From NCBI GenBank assembly GCA_963576565.1, contig OY755042.1, positions 3,586,112-3,650,111 of the forward strand: a DNA stretch of 64,000 bases, in the 5' to 3' direction. Position 1 is the stretch's first letter. Each line of letters begins with the position of its first letter. The position numbers and the translations under genes are program-made. The notes beneath the pieces are model-generated. The model was not told the origin of the DNA, made no database searches, and saw only the letters and a list, made by a program, of their open reading frames with translations. Below are positions 34,001-43,236 of the stretch, one piece after another. This stretch comes from Aspidapion aeneum (Eukaryota > Arthropoda > Insecta > Coleoptera > Brentidae).

Positions 34001-37000
34001 ACCAAAAAAATTCATAACTTATCAAAACTTGTTCGACGTGTGTGGGAAATGGTGCAAACATCCAATTACACGTTCGGAAGTGCGGTATTCATTGGTATAA
34101 TTTGGTCAATCTTAGATGTCTTAAGTAAGTGTTACTTGTAGATAGATGGGTGACTTTATTTTTCATCTAAATGAAACAAGCATCCTACTGGATTGTTTAT
34201 TGACCTAAGTAAGGCATTTGATTCGTTGAGCCACGATATTCTGCTTAAGAAACTCAACTTTTAAGGAATTAGAGGTGTAGCTCTGAGTTGGTTCAAATCC
34301 TATATGCAGGGTCGTACTCAGCGAGTCAAACTGTCGACTAAGGGTGGTTCAGTTTACTCCCAACATCGCAGAAATAACTGTTGGCGTGCCACAAGGGTCT
34401 ATTCTGGGGCCTTTGCTATTTATCATATCATGACTTGCATAACATTTTTAAAAACTTACCGGTTCTACTGATGTATGTCATATGCATAGGGTTACCAGAC
34501 GTCCGGATTAATCCGGACATGTCCGGATTTTTGCTACGTCCGGGTGGGTCCGGGCGGATTTTTCATAAACGTCCGGATTTTAAAGTAGCCGCCTTTATAA
34601 ACATCAAATAATGCAAAATAAGCTAGTTTAAAAAAAGGTAATTAAACAATATTCGTCGATAAATTTAGCAGTGTGCGGGGTCTTCACATAACGTTTTACC
34701 TTACATCTTGCCTGTTCAGTCAAAACGCATCAAACAAAACTAAGTGTGTAGACGGAAAAACGGACATTTTACTTGAACTGATCTAAGACGGAAGACCCAG
34801 CGGCGTAGCGTGGGGGGGGGCGGGGGGTGCGTCGCGCCCCCCCCCGCCCCGAGGGTAGTGGCGCCCCATAGGTGGCCGAAGCGCCCTCAGCATTATTAAG
34901 TCGGGCCGGTAACGGCCAATTGAGTGGGTGCCAAAGGAAACTAACGACATGAAGACCTTTTTTTTTTTTTTTTGGTCGCAAGATTTGTGAGAGGCGCCCT
35001 TTTGACCTTTTTGTCACAAGATTTTTCATCACTTTTCAGAGGCGCCCTTTTTAGCTGTCGCCCCCCCGCCCTTTCGGGCACGCTACGCCGCTGGGAAGAC
35101 CGCTCAGAGAACAGACCGGATCACGCATTGTTTTCCAATAAAACCATCGTTTTGTATCAAAAACTGATCTAAAAACGTACGTTAAAACTATCAAGTGTCT
35201 ACGCTATTCTTTCAACCGTCATACTTGACCCATTTGACTGACAGGCAAGACGTAAGGTAAAAGGTTATGTGAAGAGCCCGCTTAAAGTAGTATTATTAAT
35301 TTCGCCTTGTTGAAGTTTACACTTCTGCCGTGTGGTCTTAAGCACACACAATATTTTTGATGAAGTTTGTAATCTAAAAAAGTACATATCAGACAATTCT
35401 ACTTCTGATGACCACAATCTGCCTACCCACGAAAAATAGGCAAAATATTTTAATGCAAGTATTTCTACCCAGTGGACCAAACAAAAAAATAGGCTGCTTT
35501 AATCTTCTGTAAAAGGAAGACTCATGACTTTATACAATTTAAGAAATATGAGCTGGTCAGAATTTTACGATTTTGTCCTTCTGCCTAAAAATTCTACGCT
35601 GTTGAATAAAATACAAAGCAGTGAAAAGTACCTATAAAATAGTAGGTATATTATGTTATTTATTAGTTATTGTTTCAATTAAAAAAAAAGTTGATTTTTT
35701 ATGTGTGGCATCGAAAAAATTTTGACGTCCGGATTTTGTCCGGATTTTCTTGACGGCTGGTCCTGGTTAGAGACGTTTTCATCTGGTAACCCTACATATG
35801 CAGATGACACAAACTTATTAATTAGGGTTTCAGATCGTTGTAATGTGGGGGGGGGGGCTGTCAGTTTAGTATTTTCTAGGACCAGCGAGTGGATGATAAA
35901 AAATAAACTGGTAATTAATAATGATAAAACCGCTTGTATGGTTTTTCGTTCGGTCAGGTCAAATCTTAACATAGAGTATGTAACACTTAATAATAAACAA
36001 CTAGATCTTTGTCAGGACATAAAGGTGTTGGGTTTTTATGTTGATAATCAACTGAATCACAACACACAAGTGATCAATAACTTAAGTAAAAAATTGTCAT
36101 CTGTTTGTTTTGGTCTACGAACAATGTCTAGTCAGTGTAGTGATTCTATTTTAAAAACTTTATATTATGCAAACTTTTACTCTCACTTAAAATATGGCAT
36201 TATTCAGGGCCGGTTTATCAATGGAGGGATACCCCTCGAGTTAGAGATAGCCCTGGGTTAAAGTTGTCAAAAGTGTTTATCCATCCAAGGTTAAATGCAA
36301 ACTCGAGGGTAACCCTAGGCTAACTTGACCCGCGCTCGAACGGCAAAGTAGCGTATTTAGCTCTGGGTTAACGTCAAAATTTCCAATTATTTTGAAGTTT
36401 TTTTTTATTTTGGTTGATTTTTCTCAAAAGCATAACATTCAACTTGTGTACTTCAATTTTAGTGTTAAATAGGATGCTCCGAAATTTTTAAAACACCAGC
36501 GGTGATACTTTTTATGGTGCGAGGTTGAGATGATGGAATTCTCCACAGACATGGAGATTTTTGCAATGAGACAGGCTACCAAGCAAGCCAAAAATAAATA
36601 TTCTTTTTTCTATGAGCAAGATCATGTTTAATAGAAAAGCAACCAATAAATATCCCACCTGCCAACAGAGCTATACCTAATATGTGTAGCTACCGAGCCA
36701 CAATATAGACCCACTGGCGGTCGCAGCGAAAGGGCTGCAAGGCCCACTCACATATGAATCTTCATCAATATGTGGACCAGTTTTATAATAATTACTAATT
36801 TATGTATATAATTTTAAAACTTAACATGTATTTAAAAATGCAAAATAAAAAGTGGATGTATATTTCAAACACTGAGTTTTTTAAATTTTTATTTGGCAGC
36901 CCCTGAAAAATGACTATTAAGTTCTTTTGTTATACAACAGTATTTTAGGAATCAGAAATAATCAACAATTAAGTTTATATATATAGTACGTAACATCAAA

Positions 37001-40000
37001 ATAAAATACTTAAATTATTGCAACATGCTAGAGCACTTTTATAATTCAAAAAAATATGCTACAGAATAAATAATATATTATCAAGGTTTTTAAACACTTC
37101 CTGGTCACCCAGGAAGCCTCTGCTTGCTCTGCACAGGGGGTTGTCAGTCATTCCGGGATAACATGTTGATGTGTCAGAAACTAGTACCATTATTTCTTGT
37201 TGATGTGCCTTATTGATATTTCTTTATTAAAATGTAAAAGTTTGTTTGGTTTCCTTGTAAAGACATGACCAGTAACAAAAATAAAATAGATGTATTAGTT
37301 TAAAAATAAACTTAAAAAATGCAGAATTATGATCCAATACCAAAGACATTAATCCATTTACTTTTAACTTATTTTATCTCTTAAATTATCTAGCTTTAAT
37401 AGGTAGATAGGTAGTTAAGTACAACAGAAACAATTTACAAAGTTGGAACTACATGCTAATTTTAATGTAGCTAAATTATTTTCATCATACATATAGTAGA
37501 TACTTACTGGCTAGAGTACAATAACTGAAGAAACTGAATAACTTTTTTCCAAATAATATTTTTTAACAAAACACCCGAAACCCACAATACAAAAAAACAT
37601 ATGATTATAACCACAGAATGTCAAAAATTCCAGAATATTAAATAAGAAGGGAAAACTTAGATGGTCGATTGTTACCAGCATTGCCAACCTGCGAGTTTCG
37701 GAGCTCAGGGTTAAAATCGCGTGGATAAACACTTTTCTCTTTAACTCGAGGGTTACCCCAAGGTCAGAGTTGGCCCAGGGCTAGCTTACACGAAGAGATA
37801 CCCCGCCATTGATAAACCGGCCCTAAATGAAACACACATATCCTACTGGCAGTTCTGCATTTATTTCCTGTCCAATTTTCTTCTTTCCGTTCATCATCCT
37901 TGACGTTAGCGATCATTAAAATTCGGCTTGATGTAGGACCTCTTTCATTTTGCCTTCTTTCATAACAATTAAATCAGTGGGAGCTCGTGAGCCATGGCAC
38001 TATTTTTCATTTATATATTATATGAAATTCGGTAGCCCGGGGCAATGCAGTGTATCACATTCCGACTCGATGCGACGGCGACGCGATGAATGGCCCACTA
38101 CTCCAACCTGAAGAGGGTGTTTGGTTTCACCTAAATATGATTTACCACACTCTCACGGAATTTGGTACAGACATTCCTTATTATTTGAGGGATTTTTTGG
38201 TTTTGATTTACAAAAAATACTGTTTTTATATTATAGTATTTGGCTCTTCTTCTTAAGTTTTAAGTATCCCTTGAACATATTGAATGTTAATAACACCCAA
38301 CGGTTATTATTTTGAGAATTTGCTACATTTGGTTTTTTTTTTTAATTTAGTGGTCATTGAGCTTATTCATTTCTCAGAATAACCATTCTGTTGTAAGTCC
38401 TTTTTAATGTTGTTAATTTCTGTGGTTAATTCTTCATTATCACTACAAATATTTACGGCTCTTAAATACAAACGTTTTATAACTCCTTGTTTTGTAGGAA
38501 CAAAATGATTAGACTTAATATTTAGGTACTGTCCCGTGTGTGTAGGTTTCCTACAGTGATTTGAATGTTTCTCTCTAATCGTTTGACAAGAACATCCAAA
38601 AAAGGTAAGGCCGAATTTGATTGTTGGTCGAATACCGTTCAGTTGGAGTAGAAAATTCTGTAGTTCGTCATCATTTTCCGGCCATATAATAAATGTGTCA
38701 TCCATGTATCGTATTGTTTAGTTTACACTAGAGATACTTACTAACCGACACATCGTGTTCAAAATAAATAAAGACAATGGAAGTCCCAAATTTTGTTTCT
38801 GTTTATTAAGTGCTTATGGCGCCATCTAGAATAGCTCAGCCAAACATGCCGATGCTCGTTATGCCCGGGGTGCCCGTTATGCCCCTATTTCCCCTACATA
38901 TGTATATAAGTACGTGCAATTATGTCATTTTTAGCAATGGCTCTGGCTTGGTTAAGTGACATTAATGACCATTCTGGAACTTGTGATTCTTGTAAAATCA
39001 TATGGTCCTACCTGTCCACTTTCTCACTGGTAAGTAGGTATTTTTTTACTTTGATAAGTTTGGATTTAACCGAAGAGACTGAATTTTCTTGACGCTGCAT
39101 ATGGTGGTTGCAACGAGACCATAGATAAAGGATTTGCGGTGCGGTTCAGTGAGTTTTTATTAGATAGGCAACTCCGGCTGTTTGACAGATCGTTAACTCT
39201 GTGGCGCCCACTACTGAGCTTAGTTACGAACTAAAAGTTGAGGCGGGAAATTTGAATCGCCTTTTAGAATAAAGTTGTTTTGAAATTTTTATTCAGTCAA
39301 TATTTTATAAAGACATACACTGTCTTTATAAGATATAAACAGATTGAAAATGATATATAAAGTGCAATAAATAAAACATTTTTTAAATGAGTTTTTATTA
39401 TTATAAAAAAACCTACAAATTAACGACTAACTATTGATGAAATAATAAATAGTCTAATTGATTGATAAAATAAAATATAATGAAAAACCAAACACTATGA
39501 TTTAAAAGTACCTCCTCGCCTTGGTTGTAAGTTGTGTAGGGTATGTTTCAAAGCAGTATATACATAGCTTATCAGTGGTCGCACATATCATCCAAAAGCT
39601 AAAAACAATAAAAAAATCAACTTATAACCGTACTAAATTATGGTAAGATAAAGATTTAAAATTAAGGAATACATTTATTCAAAGTACATTACGCTGCTGG
39701 GTAATCTCTCGTTTACCCATCAATTAAGCACAAATTTAGTGTTAATTTTGTATGTGTTTCCCTTTTACTTAATATCAAAAGAAAGGAAAAGACATAAAAT
39801 TAACACTAAATTTGTGCTTAATTGATGGGCAAATAAGGCACCTACCAGGCATTGGAAACCTGTATTCAGAGTTCCGTAAAGTAAGCGATAAGAAGTTAAA
39901 AAGACACTCCAATACAAATTTTATCAATCTGACCTCAAATGAGAAAATAAGAAAACTTACCTTAAAATGTCTCGGAAAACTATGCATTTTATACTCGTCT

Positions 40001-42533
40001 GAACTTTAGACACTTCACCCAGAAAAGCAACTAGAAATTCTTATTCTTTTATATTTAAAAATTGCAAAAGTTACAAATTTAACAAAATTTAATTTTAATG
40101 CGTCACAGCAACAAAGATTACCTACATAAGCCAAAAAGATAGATTTAAAATGAACCCGAAATAAAACGCGGTGGAAGAGGTTTTTCTACCTGAAAAAAAG
40201 GGGGACGGAAAATCCAAACCACAGATGATTTTCAAAAAAAATAGAATAAGGAACACACGCGCGACCGCAGCGCTTCTTTTGAGCTTAGTGAGAACTTTAA
40301 CCTAACGACCTGTCAAATTGCATTGAGTTTCCTAGGCATGGACGAGACCAGCTACTGTCTTATCTCGTGTCGAATGGTTAAAACTAATTATGTCCAGGCA
40401 AGCGCGGATCTACGGGGGGGGGGGGGGATAATTCCACCCCTCCTTAAATCCGAAAATATATTTAGTTTTGACACAGTATACAACTTCTGGTTAGACTCTA
40501 GGACAATTCGCTGCCACCGACTCGCCTTAGCCGATTCGCCGTTGGGCCAACTCGCGGCCAACCCGATTCGTCGCCGAGACAACTCGCCGCCGTAGTTTTT
40601 GTTTGCAATTGTGTCTATTAAACAATTTATTTATGCTGTTGTTTAAAATCTTGCGACAGAGCTTTTTCGACTACTTTGCGATGAGCTACGGATTTTATAT
40701 TTGACAGGTGTATAAAGTTGTGTATTAAAATCAAGTTTTCTAATTTTCGATTTAAATTTGCCGCTAAAACGCTCATTTCTAGCATGGCGTTGCAATGACG
40801 TCACAGCGCAGTAAACTCGCGGACAGATACACGGCATTCAAGTGTTTATTTGTTTGTGTTCTGTGATTTTACGGTTTTTTATGTAAAAAAATGTCCTATA
40901 AATGGTGTGTAGTGCCTCAGTGTTCGAATACTAGCATAACAACACCTGAAAAACTATTTATTCATGTGCCTACAGCAGTAAAAGAAAGGAAAAAGTGGCT
41001 AAAACTTGCTCGAAGAGACCCAAGGGCCTTATCTAATACATCTTTACCTTATATTTGTAAAGATCACATTGATGTGAGTATAACTTTCTAATTTTTCTCA
41101 CGTTGTCTATAATATATATAACTATTTCGTAAATGACAACGAAATTTTTGAGGTTATGTTTGTTACAAGGGGTGAACAACTATAATAGGCAGAAAGGTGT
41201 ACAAAGTTTTAGGCGGTGCTAGGCAGTTATTAGGCAGGACTAGGGAGAACCTCTAAATGCAGGATTAGGCAGTGCACATGCAGGCTCAATGTAGGACTGA
41301 GCAGTGCATATGCAAGACTAGGCAGTGCATAGGCAGGACTAGGCAGTACCTACGCAGGACTATGCAGTGTAACCTATGCAGTACTTCAAGTATTGCTGGT
41401 CGTTGTATACTCTTTGCCTCCCTGTCCTGCAATTTTGTTTCTTAATGCTTAAAATAATAACGATTGGATATTTAATTGAATCTATTGTAAGTGGCATATT
41501 AAACAAAAAAGCAAAACATATAACCTAACCTCAAAATCTAAAGGAGTAAAAGTAGGCGAAGAATATCATAAAAGAACTTTCAGTTACCTACAAAACAACT
41601 TACATCAACATTTTAACGTTTCTAAATTCTGCAGAACAAAAATCATTGTTGTTGGCAAAGAAGCCTGCCACCATAAAGGAATGGAGCATTGGCAAATTGG
41701 AGCTATCGGCTTTGGAGAATCCGTTTTCCATTGAAAATATTTTTTATAAGCAAAACACAAAATAAAATCTAATTTAGGACGATAATTCGCACTAAACCAT
41801 AGCAAACATTACCATCCATAAGAAAATAACACAGAAAATAGGTTCGTTCGAGGCGTTTACTGTTTTGTGACGCCACTCGAAGCTGATTGGTAGACCGCCT
41901 GTTTTGAATCACGTGGCTAATTGTTTTAATTCAATGAATTTATTTAATTAAAAGAACTATGAATTTGAGAAAAAATTAAACAAAAAAGTTTGTTTTTAGC
42001 ATTACCAAGACCTAAAGAGATATCTAAAAATAAATATATATTTATATTTTACTACTGTCAAACAAAACACCCTATTCTAAATGGCAAATCCAAATTGGCG
42101 GAGTTTTTTATTTATAAACCGATTTGTATCAAATTTGAAACCATACGGTGTTAAGGCTACGTAATACAGTTTCTCAGTAAAATGAATGTCTCCATTTTTT
42201 TTTGTTAATTTTAGATGAAATGAACCCACTGGAATTTTTTAGGTCCTTACATTAACCCTGATGATCCAGTGTCAATCGATGGAAGCAGCGTCGGATAATT
42301 TCAGCAATAAATGCCATCTATCAAGAAAAGTAGTTCAAGATAACAAAGGACTGTCTCAGGAGTTAGCTCGCGAATTGGATCAGGAATTACTTTACGTGGC
42401 CGAATACACCAAGCATTATCGGCCACAATTTTTTGCGTTGTTTTTGACGATTAATCAAGACCTGTTAGCTTCTGTCGCTTCGTTTATTATAACGTATCTT
42501 ATTGTAATTATGCAATCTAAAAATATCCGCTAA
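23233..42533 (+). CDS. Gustatory receptor (insect chemoreceptor superfamily), six exons
   Basis: Joining 23233-23506, 26909-27161, 29079-29205, 33998-34124, 38935-39029 and 42243-42533 gives 1167 nt: 388 residues and a stop. Intron phases are 1, 2, 0, 1 and 0, and each matches the next exon. All introns are GT-AG. Seven hydrophobic segments can be read: YKAICLVLFILEIP; the exon 1-2 join; WISRCFVVVVAASIIW; the exon 2-3 join (QFLMMR + INFMILIST); FGSAVFIGIIWSILDVL; the exon 5-6 join (STFSL + VLTLTLMI); and FFALFLTINQDLLASVASFI. The C-terminal ITYLIVIMQSK corresponds to the TYhhhhhQF signature of gustatory receptors, and length is normal for the family. Such receptors are ligand-gated cation channels in the membrane of taste neurons; the ligand cannot be read from sequence. 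No inactivating change was seen. Introns (1.9-4.8 kb) are full of transposons. Confidence 0.85.
23725..24505. mobile_element. Mariner-type MITE, receptor intron 1
   Basis: CAGGGCGTCCCA and TGGGACACCCTG are terminal inverted repeats flanked by TA on each side, the Tc1/mariner target. Nested in it is a smaller repeat at about 23822-24005 with ends ACAGGCGCGGATCTAAGG and CTAAATCCGCCCCTGT. Confidence 0.65.
24604..25029. other. Repeat fragment and unassigned intron 1 sequence
   Basis: 24604-24668 (GTGTGCTTAAGACCACACGG ... CAAGGCGAAATTAATAATAC) is found inverted at 35283-35345. The rest shows no structure. Confidence 0.5.
25030..25577. repeat. 7-bp minisatellite (TTTTTCA)n, about 70 units
   Basis: Almost perfect homogeneity over about 500 bp, with one TTCTTCA variant near 25490 and TTTTCCA variants at the left edge. 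The period of 7 makes all three forward frames open and repetitive (FHFSFFI), which is not a protein-coding signal. It lies in receptor intron 1. Confidence 0.95.
25578..26459. other. Receptor intron 1, no element recognised
   Basis: AT-rich, with short G-runs near 25757-25780 and 26340. No support for genes. Confidence 0.5.
26460..26630 (-). mobile_element. hAT-type MITE, second copy (family of 1343-1612)
   Basis: On the minus strand it starts CAGTGGCGCACCCAGGAATA, followed by the same G- and C-runs. The far end is truncated or degraded. Confidence 0.65.
26909..27161 (+). CDS. Gustatory receptor exon 2
   Basis: Acceptor after a T-rich run (TTTTTTTTTTAG|GATCATG); donor ATGATGAG|GTAAGA. It completes segment 2 and contains a charged loop (KPDWERLYQQIKEIDSILDK) and segment 3. 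Enters in phase 1 and leaves in phase 2. Confidence 0.85.
27545..27890. repeat. Foldback repeat arm (family of 16520-16868), intron 2
   Basis: GGAGTCCCATAAGGACGAAA ... GGTGTCCATTAGATCTTGGA ... CTTTCAAGCTACCCACGGAA matches 16740-16860. The left part (GTAGATGGCGCC, ACAAAACCGTCTGATTA) corresponds, inverted, to 16290-16360. Confidence 0.65.
27891..28324. other. Intron 2, no element recognised
   Basis: AT-rich without clear structure. Confidence 0.5.
28325..28790. repeat. Inverted and direct repeats of an ATCCAAAATGGCGGA module
   Basis: The module occurs twice forward (about 28335 and 28420) and three times in reverse (about 28520, 28640, 28755), each next to AACCGATTT or its complement. A single related copy lies at 42080-42130 in intron 5. 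Confidence 0.65.
28975..29060. repeat. GC-rich short tandem repeat beside exon 3
   Basis: GGCGCCCAGTTG repeated around CCGAGTTGG-type units, in sharp contrast to the surrounding AT-rich DNA. It ends 18 bp before exon 3 and is similar in style to 40500-40600. Confidence 0.5.
29079..29205 (+). CDS. Gustatory receptor exon 3
   Basis: Too short for a routine frame scan. Acceptor CTGATTTTAG|GATTAAC; donor ACATTG|GTAACT. It encodes RINFMILISTYEAIVGSMCV and then a basic loop (KIRYNFMKQMVTEILYARYP). Phase 2 to 0. Confidence 0.8.
29571..31110. mobile_element. Palindromic MITE, 1.5 kb, nested in the foldback
   Basis: TGTACAGCGTGTCCCATTTT at the left is repeated as its complement at 31091-31110. The arms are collinear for about 430 bp (CTACGGGGTATAGC near 29700 and inverse near 30975; AAATACGGACCTGGATTTTT near 29910 and inverse near 30770). 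The centre is AT-rich. Confidence 0.8.
31594..31672. repeat. 17-bp GC-rich tandem repeat (CACCGGCCCATAA)
   Basis: Five units of roughly CGGCCCATAAGGCAC. The RPI-repeat reading frames here are by-products. Confidence 0.85.
32291..32589. other. Intron 3, no element recognised
   Basis: No structure seen. Confidence 0.5.
32590..33962 (+). mobile_element. THAP-exon element, copy 1 (intron 3)
   Basis: Collinear for about 1.3 kb with 40700-42062. Order: a GCATGGCGTTGCAATGACGT block, a THAP reading frame, a degenerate AGGCAGTGCA tandem block (33080-33250), and a tail ending TACTACTGTCAAAC. In this copy the THAP frame (ATG at 32768) is broken: MSYKWCVVPQCSNTSIKTPE is followed by a frameshift, and the donor after it is mutated (GATGCAT instead of GATGTGAGT). 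Terminal repeats were not identified with certainty. Confidence 0.75.
33998..34124 (+). CDS. Gustatory receptor exon 4
   Basis: Acceptor TTTTGTTTTAG|AAAACC; donor GTCTTAA|GTAAGT. Frame 0 encodes KTKKIHNLSKLVRRVWEMVQ and then an extracellular loop with transmembrane segment 5 (FGSAVFIGIIWSILDVL). Leaves in phase 1. The acceptor is only about 36 bp downstream of a repeated THAP element. Confidence 0.8.
34172..34478 (+). pseudogene. LINE reverse transcriptase relic, 5' part (intron 4)
   Basis: FIDLSKAFDSLSHDILLKKL, an in-frame stop, then LSWFKSYMQGRTQRVKLS and, after frame slips, GVPQGSILGPLLF: RT motifs A and B. It continues after the hAT insertion at 35795. Confidence 0.85.
34487..35794. mobile_element. 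hAT element, 1.3 kb, inserted into the LINE
   Basis: Terminal repeats TAGGGTTACCAGA and TCTGGTAACCCTA; target duplication CATATGCA at 34479-34486 and 35795-35802. Subterminal GTCCGGATTT repeats on both sides. It interrupts the RT between motif B and the YADD box. An inner inverted pair (TCTTCACATAACGTTTTACC near 34681 with its inverse near 35255) marks a further repeat layer. Confidence 0.9.
34798..35093. mobile_element. hAT MITE nested in the hAT element
   Basis: CAGCGGCGTAGCGTG at the left, CACGCTACGCCGCTG at the right, and the target duplication GGAAGACC at 34790-34797 and 35094-35101. G- and C-runs inside. It is the innermost of at least three layers in intron 4. Confidence 0.9.
35795..36205 (+). 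pseudogene. LINE reverse transcriptase relic, 3' part (intron 4)
   Basis: Starts at the catalytic box (AYADDTNLLIRVSD), then SEWMIKNKLVINNDKTACMV, LGFYVDNQLNHNTQVI and YYANFYSHLKYGI, the usual thumb landmarks. It ends at the next transposon (36206). Confidence 0.85.
36206..37824. mobile_element. TIR element, 1.6 kb (AGGGCCGGTTTATCAATGG ends)
   Basis: AGGGCCGGTTTATCAATGG at 36206-36224 is inverted at 37806-37824. Subterminal CTCGAG(GGT)TA and CCCTGGGTTA motifs are inverted too. No target duplication could be fixed and no transposase frame was seen. Confidence 0.7.
37825..38104. other. Intron 4, no element recognised
   Basis: No structure seen. Confidence 0.45.
38105..38800 (-). pseudogene. 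Penelope-like element fragment, family 2 (intron 4)
   Basis: The minus-strand frame 38705-38367 starts at the RT catalytic aspartates (MDDTFIIWPENDDELQNFLL) and runs through RKPTHTGQYLNIKSNHFVPT into the linker. Beyond 38366 the family match goes on with frameshifts to about 38105. Its 5' side carries the family 2 terminal sequence (38770-38800) and a remnant of the hammerhead region (GATACTTACTAACCGACACA near 38733) that has lost half of stem II. Confidence 0.8.
38935..39029 (+). CDS. Gustatory receptor exon 5
   Basis: Acceptor ATGTCATTTTTAG|CAATGG; donor CTCACTG|GTAAGT. The 95 nt encode (T)MALAWLSDINDHSGTCDSCK and IIWSYLSTFSL. Phase 1 to 0. Confidence 0.75.
39118..40342 (+). mobile_element. 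Element B, copy 1 (intron 5)
   Basis: Found inverted at 45003-46290. Ends: CATAGATAAAGGATTTGCGG and ...GAAACTCAATGC-type sequence; subterminal GACAGATCGTTAACTCTGTG and GGTCGTTAGGTTAAAG are inverted relative to each other. An internal inverted GCACAAATTTAGTGTTAATT pair lies at 39729 and 39800. Non-coding. Confidence 0.75.
40395..40610. repeat. GC-rich repeats ending in AACTCGCCG units (intron 5)
   Basis: A hAT-like end (GCGCGGATCTACGGGG) is followed by AACTCGC / GATTCGCCG / CAACTCGCGGCC units spaced about 14-17 bp. Similar units are seen at 48715-48790. Confidence 0.5.
40700..42062 (+). mobile_element. THAP-exon element, copy 2 (intron 5)
   Basis: Better preserved than copy 1 at 32590-33962, in the same orientation. 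It contains an intact THAP exon (40891-41073), the AGGCAGTGCA block (41205-41390) and the same tail. It ends about 180 bp before receptor exon 6. Confidence 0.75.
40891..41073 (+). CDS. THAP zinc-finger exon with intact splice donor
   Basis: MSYKWCVVPQCSNTS... to KDHID encodes a C2CH THAP domain: Cys6, Cys11, Cys56 and His59 (C-x4-C-x44-C-x2-H), with KKWLKLARRD in the usual helix position. The frame ends in phase 0 at GAT|GTGAGT, a consensus donor, which is where THAP proteins often place their first intron. THAP domains bind DNA and are found in P-element-type transposases and in host regulators. No downstream catalytic exon was found before 42243, so this is a lone exon, either from a P-type transposase or captured from a host gene. 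It lies in the receptor's orientation inside intron 5. Confidence 0.65.
42243..42533 (+). CDS. Gustatory receptor exon 6 (terminal)
   Basis: Acceptor GGAATTTTTTAG|GTCCTT, phase 0. It encodes the end of segment 6, the third intracellular loop (rich in E, Q and K) and segment 7 with ITYLIVIMQ. Stop TAA at 42531-42533. The part from codon ~31 onward has been tandemly copied downstream. Confidence 0.85.
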   Translation, partial: VLTLTLMIQCQSMEAASDNFSNKCHLSRKVVQDNKGLSQELARELDQELLYVAEYTKHYRPQFFALFLTINQDLLASVASFIITYLIVIMQSKNIR

Positions 42534-42546
42534 ATATTTATATTCA

Positions 42547-42552
42547 AATAAA
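42547..42552 (+). terminator. Polyadenylation signal of the receptor gene
   Basis: AATAAA starts 14 bases after the stop codon. Confidence 0.55.
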
Positions 42553-42608
42553 AATAATCTAACTAGGCTAGGTTATAGAAACAGACAATTATGTTTGTGT
42601 CCATGTAG

Positions 42609-42648
42609 TCTGAAGATAACAAAGAACTTTCTCAAGAGTTAGCTCAAT
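42609..42648 (+). pseudogene. Exon 6 fragment, tandem copy 1b
   Basis: Forty bases (SEDNKELSQELAQ then TAG) matching the start of the duplicated part. Confidence 0.7.
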
Positions 42649-42664
42649 AGTATCTTTGTGTCCA

Positions 42665-42870
42665 TGAAGCCTGAAGATAACAAAGGACTTTCTCAAGAAT
42701 TAGCTCAAGAGTTGGATCAGGAATTAGCCTACGTGGCCGAATATACCAAGCATTGTAGACCACAATTTTATTCGTTGTGTTTGACGATTAATCAAGACCT
42801 GTCAACTTCTGTCGCGTCGTTTATTATAACGTATCTCATTGTAATTATGCAATGTAAAAATATCCGCTAA
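42665..42870 (+). pseudogene. Tandem copy of receptor exon 6, reading frame intact
   Basis: Sixty-eight codons follow exon 6 from EDNKGLSQELAQELDQELAY through VASFIITYLIVIMQCKNIR to the stop. It has a few substitutions and no frame damage. It lacks the first ~30 codons of exon 6, including the end of transmembrane segment 6, and has only a weak acceptor (CCATGAAG|CC). A spliced receptor using it would lose half a helix, so it is probably a relic, though alternative use cannot be ruled out. Confidence 0.7.
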
Positions 42871-42998
42871 ATATTTATATTTACATAAAGAAAAAATTAC
42901 CTAATCTAAAAATATCGGCTAAATATTTGTATTTAAAAAAAAGTCTACTTAGGTTAGGTTACAGAAACAGATAAAATATTATGTTTGTGTCCATGTAG

Positions 42999-43161
42999 TC
43001 TGAAGATAACAGACTTTCTCAAGAGTTAGCCTAGAAGTTGGATCAGGAATTAGCCTACGTGGCCGAATTAATCAAGATTTTTTAACTTCTGTCGTTTCGT
43101 TTATTATAACGATTATTATATCTTATTGTAATTATACAATCATAAAATATCCGCTAAATAT
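42999..43161 (+). pseudogene. Tandem copy of exon 6, broken (copy 3)
   Basis: SEDNRLSQELA then a stop codon. A deletion removes the segment between VAE and the INQD-like part (GAATTAATCAAGATTTTTTA). Confidence 0.75.
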
Positions 43162-43236
43162 TTATAGCCAAATAAAAAAAACCTGCCGAGGTTGGGTTAC
43201 AGAAACCAACAAAATATTATGTTTGTATCTATGTAG

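Noticed and set aside
40391..40610. Protein frames over the AACTCGCCG units
   Set aside because: Short, repetitive, and without a family match on either strand.
42665..42870. Alternative last exon of the receptor
   Set aside because: Kept only as a question: it lacks the end of transmembrane segment 6 and has a weak acceptor.
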